Shown here: piece by piece, positions 44,311-53,242 of the stretch
How the letters are laid out: the number at the start of each line of letters is the position of its first letter
Position numbering within the stretch: the first letter of the stretch is position 1
Source: Lacisediminihabitans profunda
GTDB lineage: Bacteria; Actinomycetota; Actinomycetes; Actinomycetales; Microbacteriaceae
DNA length: 64,000 nucleotides
Assembly: GCF_008040105.1 (NCBI RefSeq)
Contig: NZ_VRMG01000015.1
Location: 62,001 to 126,000 of the forward strand
Direction: 5' to 3'
Notes under the pieces: generated by a model
Seen by the model: only the letters and a program-made list of their open reading frames with translations
What the model was told of the DNA's origin: nothing
Databases searched by the model: none
Made by a program: the position numbers and the translations under genes

Positions 44311-45611
44311 GCCTCGCCACAATCCCCCAGGCCCTCGACGCGCTGCGCGCCGGCCGCCCGGTCATCGTCGTGGACAACGAGAGCCGCGAGAACGAGGGAG
44401 ACGTCGTGATCGCGGCGGAGCTCGCCAGCCAGGAGTGGATCGCCTGGATGGTACGCGTCTCGTCCGGCTTCATCTGCGCCCCGATGACCAACGAGATCGC
44501 CGACCGCCTCGAGCTGCCGATGATGGTGGTGAACAACGAGGACCCGCGCGGCACCAACTACACGGTGTCGGTGGATGCCGCGGACCGCCTGAGCACCGGG
44601 ATCAGCGCCGCCGACCGCGCCCACACCCTGCGCGTTCTCGCCAGCCTCGACTCCACCCCGGCGAGCCTGCACCGGCCCGGCCACATCCTCCCGCTGCGCG
44701 CGGTCGACGGGGGCGTGCGCGAGCGCGACGGCCACACCGAGGCCTCCGTTGACCTCCTCAAACTCGCGGGGCTGATGCCCGTGGCGGCGATCTCCGAGAT
44801 CGTGGCCGACGACGGCGAGATGATGCGCCTGCCGGGGCTCATCCAGCTCGGCGAGCGCGAGGGGGTTCTGGTCGTCACCATCGAGGCGCTCATCGCCCAC
44901 CTCCAGGAGACCCACTGCGACACGAAGGTGCCGACGGCGGTGCCCATCCCCGAGACGTCCCGGGTGATCTTCGAGGTGGAGACCACCGTCCCGACGACGC
45001 ACGGCGAGTTCCGCTTCCGCGCGTATCGCGACCGCATGACCGGGGCCGACCACCTCGCGATCATCTCCGGGAACCCGACGAACGGGGCGCTACTCCGGGT
45101 GCACTCCGAGTGCCTCACCGGCGAGGTGTTCGGTTCGCTCAAGTGCGAGTGCGGGCCCCAGCTCGACTCGGCGCTCGAGCAGATCCAGTCGGAGGGCGGA
45201 GTGGTCATCTACATGCGGGGGCACGAGGGCCGCGGCATCGGGCTCATCAACAAGCTCAAGGCCTACCGCCTGCAGGAGGAGGGCCTCGACACCCTCGACG
45301 CCAACATCGCCCTCGGCTTCCCGGCGGACGGCCGGGACTACAGCGCCGCGGTCGCCATTCTCGAGGACCTCGGCGTCTCCGAGGTACGCGCGATCACCAA
45401 CAACCCAGAGAAGCTGCGCCAGTTGCGCGAGCGCGGCATCACCGTGACCGAGCAGGTGCCGCTGGTCGTCGGCGTCGGCAGCTTCAACGAGAGCTATCTC
45501 GAGGCCAAGCGCGACCGCATGGGCCACATCCTCCCCAACAACACCGAACTCGAGGGCGCGGCGCGAGCCCACAAGCGTCTGCTCGAAACCCCGAAAGGAC
45601 ACATCGCATGA
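44307..45611 (+). CDS. ribBA: Bifunctional 3,4-dihydroxy-2-butanone 4-phosphate synthase / GTP cyclohydrolase II
   Basis: 434 residues. The N-terminal RibB half has [16 protein letters not shown] and the later [10 protein letters not shown]-type motif; the RibA half has the zinc site [18 protein letters not shown] and catalytic [11 protein letters not shown], ending in NNPEKLRQL. It provides both starting branches of riboflavin synthesis. Coupled by ATGA to the genes on both sides. Confidence 0.96.
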   Translation: MSLATIPQALDALRAGRPVIVVDNESRENEGDVVIAAELASQEWIAWMVRVSSGFICAPMTNEIADRLELPMMVVNNEDPRGTNYTVSVDAADRLSTGISAADRAHTLRVLASLDSTPASLHRPGHILPLRAVDGGVRERDGHTEASVDLLKLAGLMPVAAISEIVADDGEMMRLPGLIQLGEREGVLVVTIEALIAHLQETHCDTKVPTAVPIPETSRVIFEVETTVPTTHGEFRFRAYRDRMTGADHLAIISGNPTNGALLRVHSECLTGEVFGSLKCECGPQLDSALEQIQSEGGVVIYMRGHEGRGIGLINKLKAYRLQEEGLDTLDANIALGFPADGRDYSAAVAILEDLGVSEVRAITNNPEKLRQLRERGITVTEQVPLVVGVGSFNESYLEAKRDRMGHILPNNTELEGAARAHKRLLETPKGHIA

Positions 45612-46078
45612 GCGGCGACGGAGCACCAGAGATCAGCACTGACGGCACCGGGCTCAAGGTCACCATCGTGGCCGGCCGGTGGCACGAGGTGATCACCGAC
45701 GGCCTGCTCGCGGGAGCCAGACGGGTGCTCGCGGCCTCCGGGGCCGAGGTGACCGAGGTACGGGTGCCCGGCAGCTTCGAGCTGCCGGTGGTGAGCAAGG
45801 CGGCACTCGACAACGGAGCGGATGCCGTGGTCGCGCTCGGCGTGATCATCCGGGGCGGAACACCGCACTTCGAGTACGTGTCCGACGCCGCCACGAGCGG
45901 CCTCACCCAGGTGACCGTGCTCACCGGCAAGCCCGTCGGCTTCGGCGTGCTCACCCTCGACGACGAGCAGCAGGGTCTCGACCGGGCCGGCCTCGAGGGG
46001 TCGAAGGAAGACAAGGGGGCCGAGGCCGCGGAGGCCGCCCTCGCGACGGCCGCCCTCATCCGCGACCTGAGAGGCTGA
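45608..46078 (+). CDS. ribH: 6,7-dimethyl-8-ribityllumazine synthase
   Basis: 156 residues. [19 protein letters not shown] (substrate loop), [12 protein letters not shown] and [16 protein letters not shown] with the catalytic His of the family are present. It joins the RibB and RibD products into lumazine, forming 60-mer or pentamer shells. Last gene of the rib operon. Confidence 0.95.
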   Translation: MSGDGAPEISTDGTGLKVTIVAGRWHEVITDGLLAGARRVLAASGAEVTEVRVPGSFELPVVSKAALDNGADAVVALGVIIRGGTPHFEYVSDAATSGLTQVTVLTGKPVGFGVLTLDDEQQGLDRAGLEGSKEDKGAEAAEAALATAALIRDLRG

Positions 46079-46086
46079 TCGCTCGG

Positions 46087-46092
46087 TAGAGT
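46087..46092 (+). promoter_or_regulatory. -10 element, leaderless promoter after ribH
   Basis: TAGAGT, six bases, then the GTG at 46099: the same hexamer and spacing as at pnp (12829). It separates the small membrane genes from the rib operon. Confidence 0.45.
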
Positions 46093-46098
46093 GGTTTC

Positions 46099-46242
46099 GT
46101 GATCAATCAATTCAAGCTCGCGATCGCCGTGGCCCTCGTGATCGCGATCGCCGCAGCGGTGGGCTTCGTGTACTTCGTCTTCGTGAACCCCAGCGCTATC
46201 GAGAGCATCGGGCGCGCGACCTTTGTCGGCACGATCCTTTAA
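46099..46242 (+). CDS. Small single-pass membrane protein
   Basis: A 47-residue product from a GTG right after a leaderless-type -10. A hydrophobic helix covers residues about 6-30 (LAIAVALVIAIAAAVGFVYF), followed by a short polar tail. Family not recognised. Its end overlaps the next ORF by 20 bases, which suggests translational coupling. Confidence 0.55.
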   Translation: MINQFKLAIAVALVIAIAAAVGFVYFVFVNPSAIESIGRATFVGTIL

Positions 46243-46669
46243 GCTCGGCGACCCGCCCCGCACAATCGTCTGGATCTCCGCCGTCATCGCGGTGGGGCTC
46301 GCGGTGTTCTTTGCCGTGCAGCTCTTCTCCCGGCCGGTCTCCCTCGCGCCGATCGAGAGGATCGAGTTCAGCCAGTACCAGGCGGTGCCGAACTTCTCCG
46401 ACACCGTTCACGTCGTCTCCGACAAGAAACGGATCGACGAGTTCCGCGCGCTCGTGCGGCACTACTCGATCGATGTGCGCAACTTCGACGAGTCGCTCAA
46501 CGACGATTGCACCGGCGGTCTGGCCACCAGCATCACCCTGCACTTCACCGATTCCACCTCGAAGAAGCTGCAGATCTACGACTGCGGCAAGCCGGTGGCC
46601 GGCGGCACCTTCGTGTCGGATGCCACGGCCCTCTTTGTGGCCTGGCGCGCCGCCGACAACGCGCCCTGA
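46223..46669 (+). CDS. Membrane-anchored hypothetical protein
   Basis: 148 residues if read from the TTG at 46223; no better start keeps the membrane segment. One helix at about 16-35 (VWISAVIAVGLAVFFAVQL) anchors a roughly 110-residue domain, probably outside, that has two Cys (DDCTGG, YDCGKP) which may form a disulfide. No family recognised. It follows the 47-residue gene with overlap. Confidence 0.65.
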   Translation: MSARSFKLGDPPRTIVWISAVIAVGLAVFFAVQLFSRPVSLAPIERIEFSQYQAVPNFSDTVHVVSDKKRIDEFRALVRHYSIDVRNFDESLNDDCTGGLATSITLHFTDSTSKKLQIYDCGKPVAGGTFVSDATALFVAWRAADNAP

Positions 46670-46729
46670 GCTCCCGCGCGGTCAGGCGCGTTGGGCACGG
46701 CGGGGTACCCGTTAGTGTGCGGCGGCGAC

Positions 46730-47006
46730 CTCCCGTTTCCGGCGGCGGGGAAACAGCCTCGTGGCGGGGGACACGCCTCCCTCCGCGACGCGGTTTTCCC
46801 GCCGCGATGGGCGGCATCCCCCGCCGCGACGCGATTCCTCCCGCCGGACGCGAAGCGACCGAGACCGGATGCCGGGTCCGCGGCCGATCAACTCCCGCCG
46901 CGAGACATCTACTCCCGCCGCCACAGTCGCATGCTCCCTGAACGAGCGGCGGGCCAGACCCGCCACCGCGGCTGCGGCGCGAAAACGGCGTCCCCCTAAA
47001 CGGGAG
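46730..47006. repeat. Repeat-rich GC intergenic region (CCCGCCGCGA copies, CTCCCGTTT/AAACGGGAG pair)
   Basis: The 479-bp gap 46670-47148 has no credible gene. CCCGCCGCGA appears at 46798, 46820 and 46894, and ACTCCCGCCG at 46891 and 46911. CTCCCGTTT (46730-46738) has its exact complement 260 bases on (46998-47006), and GTTTCC/GGAAAC make a small local stem. Arg/Pro-rich reading frames through it are composition artefacts. Confidence 0.65.
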
Positions 47007-47148
47007 CTTCCGCCCGGTGCCGCGCACCGATACTCTGGCGGCACCCGCTTTACCCGATGGGGCTTCGGCGGGCGGTCTTCGGGGGCTTCTGCGCGACCAG
47101 CCACGACTCCGTCCGCGCGCATCGCCAACAGAGCCTAGGAGCAGTTGC

Positions 47149-48423
47149 GTGACCGCACCGACCACCCTTCCCGCCGCCTTCACGCCCTTCGCCGAGCCGG
47201 AGCGGCTGGTGCCCGGCCGCTGGATCGCCCTCTTCGCCACGGCCTGGCTCGGCATCTGGATGGCGCAGCTCACCCCCATCCAGCTTCTGCTTCCCCAGCA
47301 GATCAGCGACCTTCTCGGCAAGACCGGCTGGATGCAGAGCGTGCTGGCCTTCGGCATCATCTCGGGCATCGCCGGGGCGTGCGCCCTCATCACCTACCCG
47401 CTCACCGGTGCCCTCTCCGACCGAACGACATCCCAGCTGGGGCGTCGGAGGCCGTGGATCATCGCCGGCACCGTCGTGTTCGCGGTCTCGCTTCTGATCC
47501 TCGGACTGCAGTCGACCCTCATCGGCGTCGGCGTCTTCTGGTCGCTGTCCCTCGTCGGCTTCTGCATGGTGACGGCCGCGATCACCGCGACCATCTCCGA
47601 CCAGGTGCCGGTCAACCAGCGCGGGTTCGTCTCCGGCTGGGTCTCCGCGCCCCAGGCCATCGGCACGGTGCTCGGCCTCGCCCTCGTGCTGGCGCTGAGC
47701 CTCAGCCTGCTGGTCGGCTACGCGGTCGTCGCCGCGGTGCTGATCCTGCTCGTCATCCCCTTCGTGCTGTTCGTGCCGGACGAGGTGCTGCCGCGGATTC
47801 TCCGCGCCCCGTTCACGATGGCGAGCCTGGTGAAGGGCTTCTGGATCAGCCCCGTGCGATTCCCCGACTTCGGCTGGACGCTGCTCAGCCGCATCCTGGT
47901 GAACCTCGGCAATGCACTCGGCACCACCCTCTTGCTCTACTTCCTCATGTTCGGGCTCGGCCGCCGCGACACCGCGCAGGTCGACCTGCTCGTCCTCACC
48001 CTGATCTACCTGGTGTTCTTCACCGCCTCGGCGCTCGGGTTCGGCAAGCTCAGCGACCGGATCGGCCAGCGCAAGATCTTCGTCTACATCGCCGCCTACC
48101 TCCAGGCCTTCGCCGCGATGCTGCTCGCCCTGGTGCCTGCGCTGCCGGTGGCGATGGTGGCCGCCGGCCTCCTGGGCCTCGGCTACGGATGCTTCATGGC
48201 GGTCGACCAGGCTCTCGCCACGCAGGTGCTGCCGGACTCGCACACCCGGGGGAAGGACCTCGGCATCATGAACATCGCGACGGCGGTGCCGCAGGCCGTC
48301 GCCCCGCTTCTCGGGGCGTTCATCGTCGCGTCGCTCGGCGGGTTTCAGGCGCTCTTCATCTCGGCGGCCATCACGGCCACCGTCGGCGGGCTCGCGATCC
48401 TGCCGATCAGGAGCGTGCGCTAA
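47149..48423 (+). CDS. Major facilitator superfamily transporter (sugar/glycoside-like)
   Basis: 424 residues with twelve predicted helices. The loop GALSDRTTSQLGRRRPWIIAG between helices 2 and 3 is the MFS motif, of the SUC/GPH-like type with the GRRRPW hallmark, and a second copy-like SDRIGQRKIFVYI follows in the C-half. Substrate unknown. GTG start at 47149 has TAGGAG seven bases upstream. Confidence 0.88.
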   Translation: MTAPTTLPAAFTPFAEPERLVPGRWIALFATAWLGIWMAQLTPIQLLLPQQISDLLGKTGWMQSVLAFGIISGIAGACALITYPLTGALSDRTTSQLGRRRPWIIAGTVVFAVSLLILGLQSTLIGVGVFWSLSLVGFCMVTAAITATISDQVPVNQRGFVSGWVSAPQAIGTVLGLALVLALSLSLLVGYAVVAAVLILLVIPFVLFVPDEVLPRILRAPFTMASLVKGFWISPVRFPDFGWTLLSRILVNLGNALGTTLLLYFLMFGLGRRDTAQVDLLVLTLIYLVFFTASALGFGKLSDRIGQRKIFVYIAAYLQAFAAMLLALVPALPVAMVAAGLLGLGYGCFMAVDQALATQVLPDSHTRGKDLGIMNIATAVPQAVAPLLGAFIVASLGGFQALFISAAITATVGGLAILPIRSVR

Positions 48424-48468
48424 CCGGTCGCGTCGCCCACCACGTGAGACGGTGTCTGCGGCGGCCGT

Positions 48469-49308
48469 TCAGTCGAGGAACAGCGCGCGCAACCGCCGGG
48501 TGGTGAAGACCAGCCCGATGGCGATCATCACGACGTAATACAGCACGTGCCAAAGCATGGCCACGCTGAGGGCGCCGGTGGTGAGACCGCGCACGAGCTC
48601 CACTCCGTGCCAGAGCGGCAGCGCCTGGATCACCCACTGGATCGCCGTCGGGTAGACGCTCAGCGGGTAGAAGGTCGCCGAGAAGAGGAACATCGGCAGC
48701 ATGACGAAGGTGATCCAGTCCATCTGCTGGAAGGTCTTCAGGTAGCTGGTGATCGCCATGCCCAGGCTCGCGAACCCGAACGCGATGAGGAGAACGGCCG
48801 GCAGGGCGAGGAACGCCGTCCAGGCGAGGTTGAGCCCGAGCACCTGCATCACGATCATGAAGCCACCGGCGTAGAGGGCGCCACGCAGCAGAGCGAGCAG
48901 GATCTCGCCGAGCGCGACGTCCAACGGGCCGAGCGAGGTGGTGAGCATCCCCTCGTAGAGCTTGGCGTACTGCATCTTGAAGAAGACGTTCCAGGTGGAG
49001 TCGTAGATCGCGCCGTTCATCGCGGAGACGGCGAGCAGGGCCGGGGCGATGAACGCCGCGTACGGCACCTGCTGGCCGGTGCTCGTGGCGACGTTCCCCA
49101 CGAGGGCGCCGAGCCCCAGTCCCATCGAGAGCAGGTAGAACACCGGCTCGAAGAACCCGCTGAGCACGATGAGGTAGTTGGTGCTCCTGGTGGCGAGCAG
49201 CCCGCGGGCCACCACCGAGCGCGCGTTGCCCGCGTAGAGCGCGCCGATGCCGCCGGAGCGCGGCTTGGCGAGCGGACGGGTCGGGGCGAGGGCGCGCGTG
49301 GAGGTCAC
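48469..49308 (-). CDS. ABC-2 type exporter permease (second)
   Basis: 279 residues from a GTG overlapping the stop of the first permease (GTGA). Six helices; the closing ALPLWHGVELVRGL is the conserved signature of the DrrB/NodJ-type ABC-2 permeases. It should pair with the permease and ATPase encoded before it to export a lipid, drug or polysaccharide precursor. Substrate unknown. Confidence 0.88.
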   Translation of the reverse strand: MTSTRALAPTRPLAKPRSGGIGALYAGNARSVVARGLLATRSTNYLIVLSGFFEPVFYLLSMGLGLGALVGNVATSTGQQVPYAAFIAPALLAVSAMNGAIYDSTWNVFFKMQYAKLYEGMLTTSLGPLDVALGEILLALLRGALYAGGFMIVMQVLGLNLAWTAFLALPAVLLIAFGFASLGMAITSYLKTFQQMDWITFVMLPMFLFSATFYPLSVYPTAIQWVIQALPLWHGVELVRGLTTGALSVAMLWHVLYYVVMIAIGLVFTTRRLRALFLD

Positions 49309-50156
49309 TTGTTGAGCCTCCTCGTGACGACCCGCTGGGTCGTGGTCCAGCCCCAGACGCAGAGGGCGGCCGGGTAAAGCACGTGCAGCGCGCTGAGCCA
49401 GGCCGGCTCGACGGCCCCGTAGCTCAGCACGCGGCCGAGTTGCGTCCCGTGCCAGAGCGGGGAGATCCAGCCGATCCACTGCAGGAAGATCGGCATCTGG
49501 CTGAGCGGGAAGAAGGTGCCGGAGAAGAGGAACATCGGCGTTATGCCGAAGCGCATGATCATGGCCATCTGGCCCTTGTCGTCTACGATCCGCGACGTAT
49601 ACGCGGCGATCACGAGGCCGACGGACAGCCCGGTGAAGGTCGCCACCAGGATGGTGAGGGCGCCCCACGGGGACGGCACGGCGCCGAAGAGCAGCATCAC
49701 GAGGAAATAGATCACGCAGGTGGGGATGATGCGAACCAGCACCGAGATGAACACCCCGTTCACGATCTGGTTGCCCGTGATCGGGGCCGCGTTCATGCCG
49801 AAGAAGATGGGGTTCCACTTGAACCCCATCATGATCGGATAGGTGCACTCCTCTGCCGCGACAGTCACGGCCGCGGTCGCGAGCAGGGCCGGCGCGACGA
49901 ACGCCAGATAGCTCACGCCGTTGAAGCCGTTCGGCCCGAGGTTCTTGTCGATCAGGCTGGCGAGGCCGACGCCCAGGGCGAAGAGGTAGACCAGCGGATT
50001 GCCGACGCTCGTCACGAGCAGCGTCTTGAGGTACGAACGCATTCCCCGGATGCGGTGCTCGGCAACATACCAGGAGCCGTACCGGCGCGGCTTGACTCCC
50101 CCGGCGAGCGCGCGACCGGCCGCCTCCGCCGCGAAGGGCTCGGTGACCGCGGTCAT
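49305..50156 (-). CDS. ABC-2 type exporter permease (first)
   Basis: 283 residues, ATG overlapping the ATPase stop. Six helices, with MRSYLKTLLVTSVGNPLVYL at the cytoplasmic entry and ISPLWHGTQLGRVL near the end, as in the sister gene. The two permeases are similar in layout, so a heterodimer is likely. Part of ATPase-permease-permease operon. Confidence 0.88.
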   Translation of the reverse strand: MTAVTEPFAAEAAGRALAGGVKPRRYGSWYVAEHRIRGMRSYLKTLLVTSVGNPLVYLFALGVGLASLIDKNLGPNGFNGVSYLAFVAPALLATAAVTVAAEECTYPIMMGFKWNPIFFGMNAAPITGNQIVNGVFISVLVRIIPTCVIYFLVMLLFGAVPSPWGALTILVATFTGLSVGLVIAAYTSRIVDDKGQMAMIMRFGITPMFLFSGTFFPLSQMPIFLQWIGWISPLWHGTQLGRVLSYGAVEPAWLSALHVLYPAALCVWGWTTTQRVVTRRLNK

Positions 50157-51079
50157 TCGATCAGGCTCCGTCCGGTGAGGCGGAGGAACACATCCTCGAG
50201 GCTCGAGCGGCGCACGAGACTCGTGATCGGCTCGAGCCCCATCTCAGCGATGAGCGCGAGTTCCGCGTCGCCGTCCTCGCTGTAGATGAGGATGCGGTCG
50301 GGCAGCACCTCGAGCCGTTCGCCGACCCCGGCGAGACGGCGGGCCACGTCGGCGTTGCGGTCGGAGCCGAAGCGCACCTCCACGACCTCCCGGGTGGAGT
50401 ACTGCTTGATCAGGTCGGCCGGGGCCCCCTCCGCCATGATCCGGCCCTTGTCCACCACCACGAGCCGGTCGCAGAGTTGCTCGGCCTCGTCCATGTAGTG
50501 CGTGGTGAGCACGAGGGTGGTGCCCTGCTCCTTGAGCCGGAACAGCCGATCCCAGAGAATGTGCCGCGCCTGCGGGTCGAGTCCCGTCGTGGGTTCGTCG
50601 AGCAGCAGGATGCGCGGATCGTTCATCAGCGAGCGCGCGATGGTGAGGCGTCGCTTCATGCCGCCGGAGAGGTCGTCGACCTTCGCCTTCGCACGGTCCG
50701 TCAGCTGCGCGAACTCGAGCAGCTCATCCGCCTTCCTGCCGCACTGCGCGTGGCTCAGGCCGAAGTAGCGGCCGTAGACGATGAGGTTGTCACGCACCCT
50801 CAGCTCCATGTCGAGGTTGTCCTGCTGCGGCACGACGCCGAGCTGCGAGCGCACCTCTGGGCCGTGTTCGTTCGGGTCGAGCCCGAGGATCGACAGGTCG
50901 CCGCTCGTGCGCGTGGACACCGCGCCCACCATGCGCATCGTCGTCGACTTGCCGGCGCCGTTCGGTCCGAGCAGTCCGAACGATTCGCCGGGCGCGACCT
51001 CGAAGGAGATGCCGTCGACGGCGGCAAATTCCTTGTACTTCTTCGTGAGCGACTTCGCTGTGATCACTGGAGGAGACAT
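50153..51079 (-). CDS. ABC-2 exporter ATP-binding protein (DrrA-like)
   Basis: 308 residues. Walker A LLGPNGAGKST, signature LSGGMKRRLTIARSL, Walker B ILLLDEPTTGLDPQ and the H-loop LTTHYMDEAEQL are intact. The C-terminal 80 residues resemble the regulatory tail of DrrA/CcmA-type proteins. Starts at ATG 51079, eight bases after a -10. Confidence 0.93.
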   Translation of the reverse strand: MSPPVITAKSLTKKYKEFAAVDGISFEVAPGESFGLLGPNGAGKSTTMRMVGAVSTRTSGDLSILGLDPNEHGPEVRSQLGVVPQQDNLDMELRVRDNLIVYGRYFGLSHAQCGRKADELLEFAQLTDRAKAKVDDLSGGMKRRLTIARSLMNDPRILLLDEPTTGLDPQARHILWDRLFRLKEQGTTLVLTTHYMDEAEQLCDRLVVVDKGRIMAEGAPADLIKQYSTREVVEVRFGSDRNADVARRLAGVGERLEVLPDRILIYSEDGDAELALIAEMGLEPITSLVRRSSLEDVFLRLTGRSLIE

Positions 51080-51087
51080 CGTTCTCC

Positions 51088-51093
51088 ACCCTA
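51088..51093 (-). promoter_or_regulatory. -10 element, near-leaderless promoter of the DrrA-like operon
   Basis: TAGGGT on the minus strand, eight bases before the ATG at 51079; same hexamer as upstream of manC. GGAG occurs inside the spacer too close to the start for normal initiation. Confidence 0.4.
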
Positions 51094-51154
51094 GCCACTG
51101 CCGCCGTCACCGCCACCCGTGGCCCGGCCCCTGCTGGACCCTCCCTACGGTTGA

Positions 51155-51382
51155 CGGGCGTCAGACCTCCTCCGCCCCCTCGGCTCGGAAGCCGGGGACG
51201 AGAATCCGCTCAAGGCGCTTCATGCCGTGAGCGAAATGCGCATCGAACTGGATCGTCACGAAGCTACGCTCGTGCTCAGGGCCCGCTCTCTCGGCATGGG
51301 CTGGCAGGGCGTCGCCAGGGCGAATTTACACCGCTCGGAGTACCGATCCGGCTGCGCGCCACGAAAGACTAAGGAATCATGA
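51155..51382 (+). pseudogene. Remnant of a small helix-turn-helix gene before the ABC exporter gene
   Basis: An open frame from 51155 to a TGA at 51380-51382 that overlaps the next ATG (ATGA) has no start codon before a GTG near 51224. Its sequence (NPLKALHAVSEMRIELDRHE, then LRARSLGMGWQGVARA) resembles the actinobacterial small protein family that ends in a helix-turn-helix of the type ARxxGWSWxxIAxxLGVSRQAVHKK, but the recognition helix is lost. I read it as a decayed or frameshifted regulator that once preceded the exporter. A short GTG-started peptide could still be made. It occupies most of the 299-bp gap. Confidence 0.4.
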
Positions 51383-53220
51383 GCTCAACGACGCAGACCC
51401 GACGATCCCCCTTCGGCCGAGGGAAGAAGGACGACGGTCCGCGCGCCCGCTTCAGCGAGCTGCTCCCCTACCTGCTCGAGCACAAGCGCATCCTCGGCGT
51501 CGTGATCGGCCTGAGCCTGCTGAGCGCGGCGGCCTCGCTCGCCCAGCCGCTGCTCGTGAGCCAGGTGATCTCGGTCGTGCAGAAGGGGCAGAATCTCGGC
51601 ACCCTGGTCTGGCTTCTGGTGGGCCTCGTCGTGCTCTCCGGCCTCCTCAGCGGCTTCCAGCACTACCTCCTCCAGCGCACGGGCACCAGCGTCGTGCTCT
51701 CCGCTCGGCGCCAGCTCGTGCGTCGAATGCTCCGCCTCCCGATCAGCGAATTCGATACCCGCCGCACGGGAGACCTCGTCTCCCGCGTCGGCTCGGACAC
51801 GACCCTCCTGTACGCCGTGATCACCCAGGGTCTCGTGGATGCCGTCGGCGGCGCGCTCGTCTTCGTGGGAGCCCTCATCGCGATGCTCGTCATCGACCCG
51901 GTGCTGCTCGGCCTCACCGTGCTCGTGATCGCCGCCTCCGTGATCACCGTCGTCTCCCTCAGCGGCCGGGTGCGCGTCGCGAGCCGCAAGCAGCAGGAGA
52001 AGGTCGGCGACCTCGCCGCCTCCGTGGAGCGCGCCATCAGCGCGGTGCGCACCGTTCGCGCCTCCAACGCCACCGAGCGGGAGATCGCGGCGATCGAGAA
52101 GGACGCGGAGGGCGCCTGGCGCATGGGCATCAGCGTCGCGAAGATCTCGGCGCTCGTCGTGCCCATCGCGGGGATCGCGCTGCAGGTGTCGTTCCTCGTC
52201 GTGCTCGGCGTCGGCGGGTTCCGGGTGGCGAGCGGCGCGATCACCATCTCGAGCCTCGTGGCGTTCATCCTGTTCCTGTTCATGATGATCATGCCGCTCG
52301 GCCAGGCCTTCGGGGCGATCAACTCGGTCAACCAGGCCCTCGGGGCCCTCGGCCGCATCCAGGAGATCATCTCCCTGCCGAGCGAGGACCAGTTCGACGC
52401 GGCGATCGAGCCGGCCGCCCCACTTGAGACGGATGCCGCGATCAGCTTCGACGGCGTGCACTTCACCTATCCGGAGGCGGCGAGGCCGGCCCGGACCGAC
52501 GGGGCCGACGACCCTGACGAGCCCCCGGCCCGCAAGGATCTCACCGTGCTCCACAGCATCAGCTTCGAGGCGCCGCGCGGCAAGCGCACCGCCCTCGTCG
52601 GCCCGAGCGGCGCGGGCAAGAGCACGATCCTGGCCCTGATCGAGCGCTTCTACGACCCGGCGGCCGGCGTGGTGCGCATCGGCGGCCTCGACGTGCGCGG
52701 CCTCGACCGCGAGGCCCTCCGCGCGCAGATCGGCTACGTGGAGCAGGACGCCCCGGTGCTCGCGGGCTCGCTGCGTGACAACCTCACCCTCGGTGCGCCG
52801 GATGCCACGGACGCGGAGTGCATCCGGGTCTTGCACGACGTGAACCTCACCGAGGTGCTGGAGCGCAACGAACTCGGCCTAGACGCCCCCGTCGGCGAAG
52901 ACGGCATCATGCTCTCCGGCGGCGAACGCCAGCGCCTCGCCATCGCGCGCACCCTGCTCGCCGCTCCTCCCATCCTGCTGCTCGACGAGTCCACCTCGAG
53001 CCTCGACGGGCTCAACGAGCAGCTGCTGCGGGAAGCCATCGACGCCGTCGCCGAACACCGCACGCTCATCGTGATCGCGCACCGGCTCTCCACCGTGGTG
53101 GACTCCGATCAGATCGTCGTGCTCGACCACGGCCGCGTGGTGGGAGTCGGCACGCACTCCGAGCTGGTCAAGTCGACTCCCCTCTACAAGGACCTGGCCA
53201 AGCACCAGCTGCTCGTCTAG
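51379..53220 (+). CDS. ABC transporter with fused permease and ATPase (multidrug/lipid half-exporter)
   Basis: 613 residues. Six transmembrane helices (about 30-320) precede an ATPase with Walker A GPSGAGKST, signature LSGGERQRLAIARTLL and Walker B ILLLDESTSSLDG; the A-loop region FTYPEAARPARTDG holds an acidic insertion. Layout is that of MdlB/MsbA-like homodimeric exporters. ATG overlaps the stop of a degenerate regulator frame. Substrate unknown. Confidence 0.92.
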   Translation: MSSTTQTRRSPFGRGKKDDGPRARFSELLPYLLEHKRILGVVIGLSLLSAAASLAQPLLVSQVISVVQKGQNLGTLVWLLVGLVVLSGLLSGFQHYLLQRTGTSVVLSARRQLVRRMLRLPISEFDTRRTGDLVSRVGSDTTLLYAVITQGLVDAVGGALVFVGALIAMLVIDPVLLGLTVLVIAASVITVVSLSGRVRVASRKQQEKVGDLAASVERAISAVRTVRASNATEREIAAIEKDAEGAWRMGISVAKISALVVPIAGIALQVSFLVVLGVGGFRVASGAITISSLVAFILFLFMMIMPLGQAFGAINSVNQALGALGRIQEIISLPSEDQFDAAIEPAAPLETDAAISFDGVHFTYPEAARPARTDGADDPDEPPARKDLTVLHSISFEAPRGKRTALVGPSGAGKSTILALIERFYDPAAGVVRIGGLDVRGLDREALRAQIGYVEQDAPVLAGSLRDNLTLGAPDATDAECIRVLHDVNLTEVLERNELGLDAPVGEDGIMLSGGERQRLAIARTLLAAPPILLLDESTSSLDGLNEQLLREAIDAVAEHRTLIVIAHRLSTVVDSDQIVVLDHGRVVGVGTHSELVKSTPLYKDLAKHQLLV

Positions 53221-53242
53221 CCATCGGGGCCGGGCCACCGGC

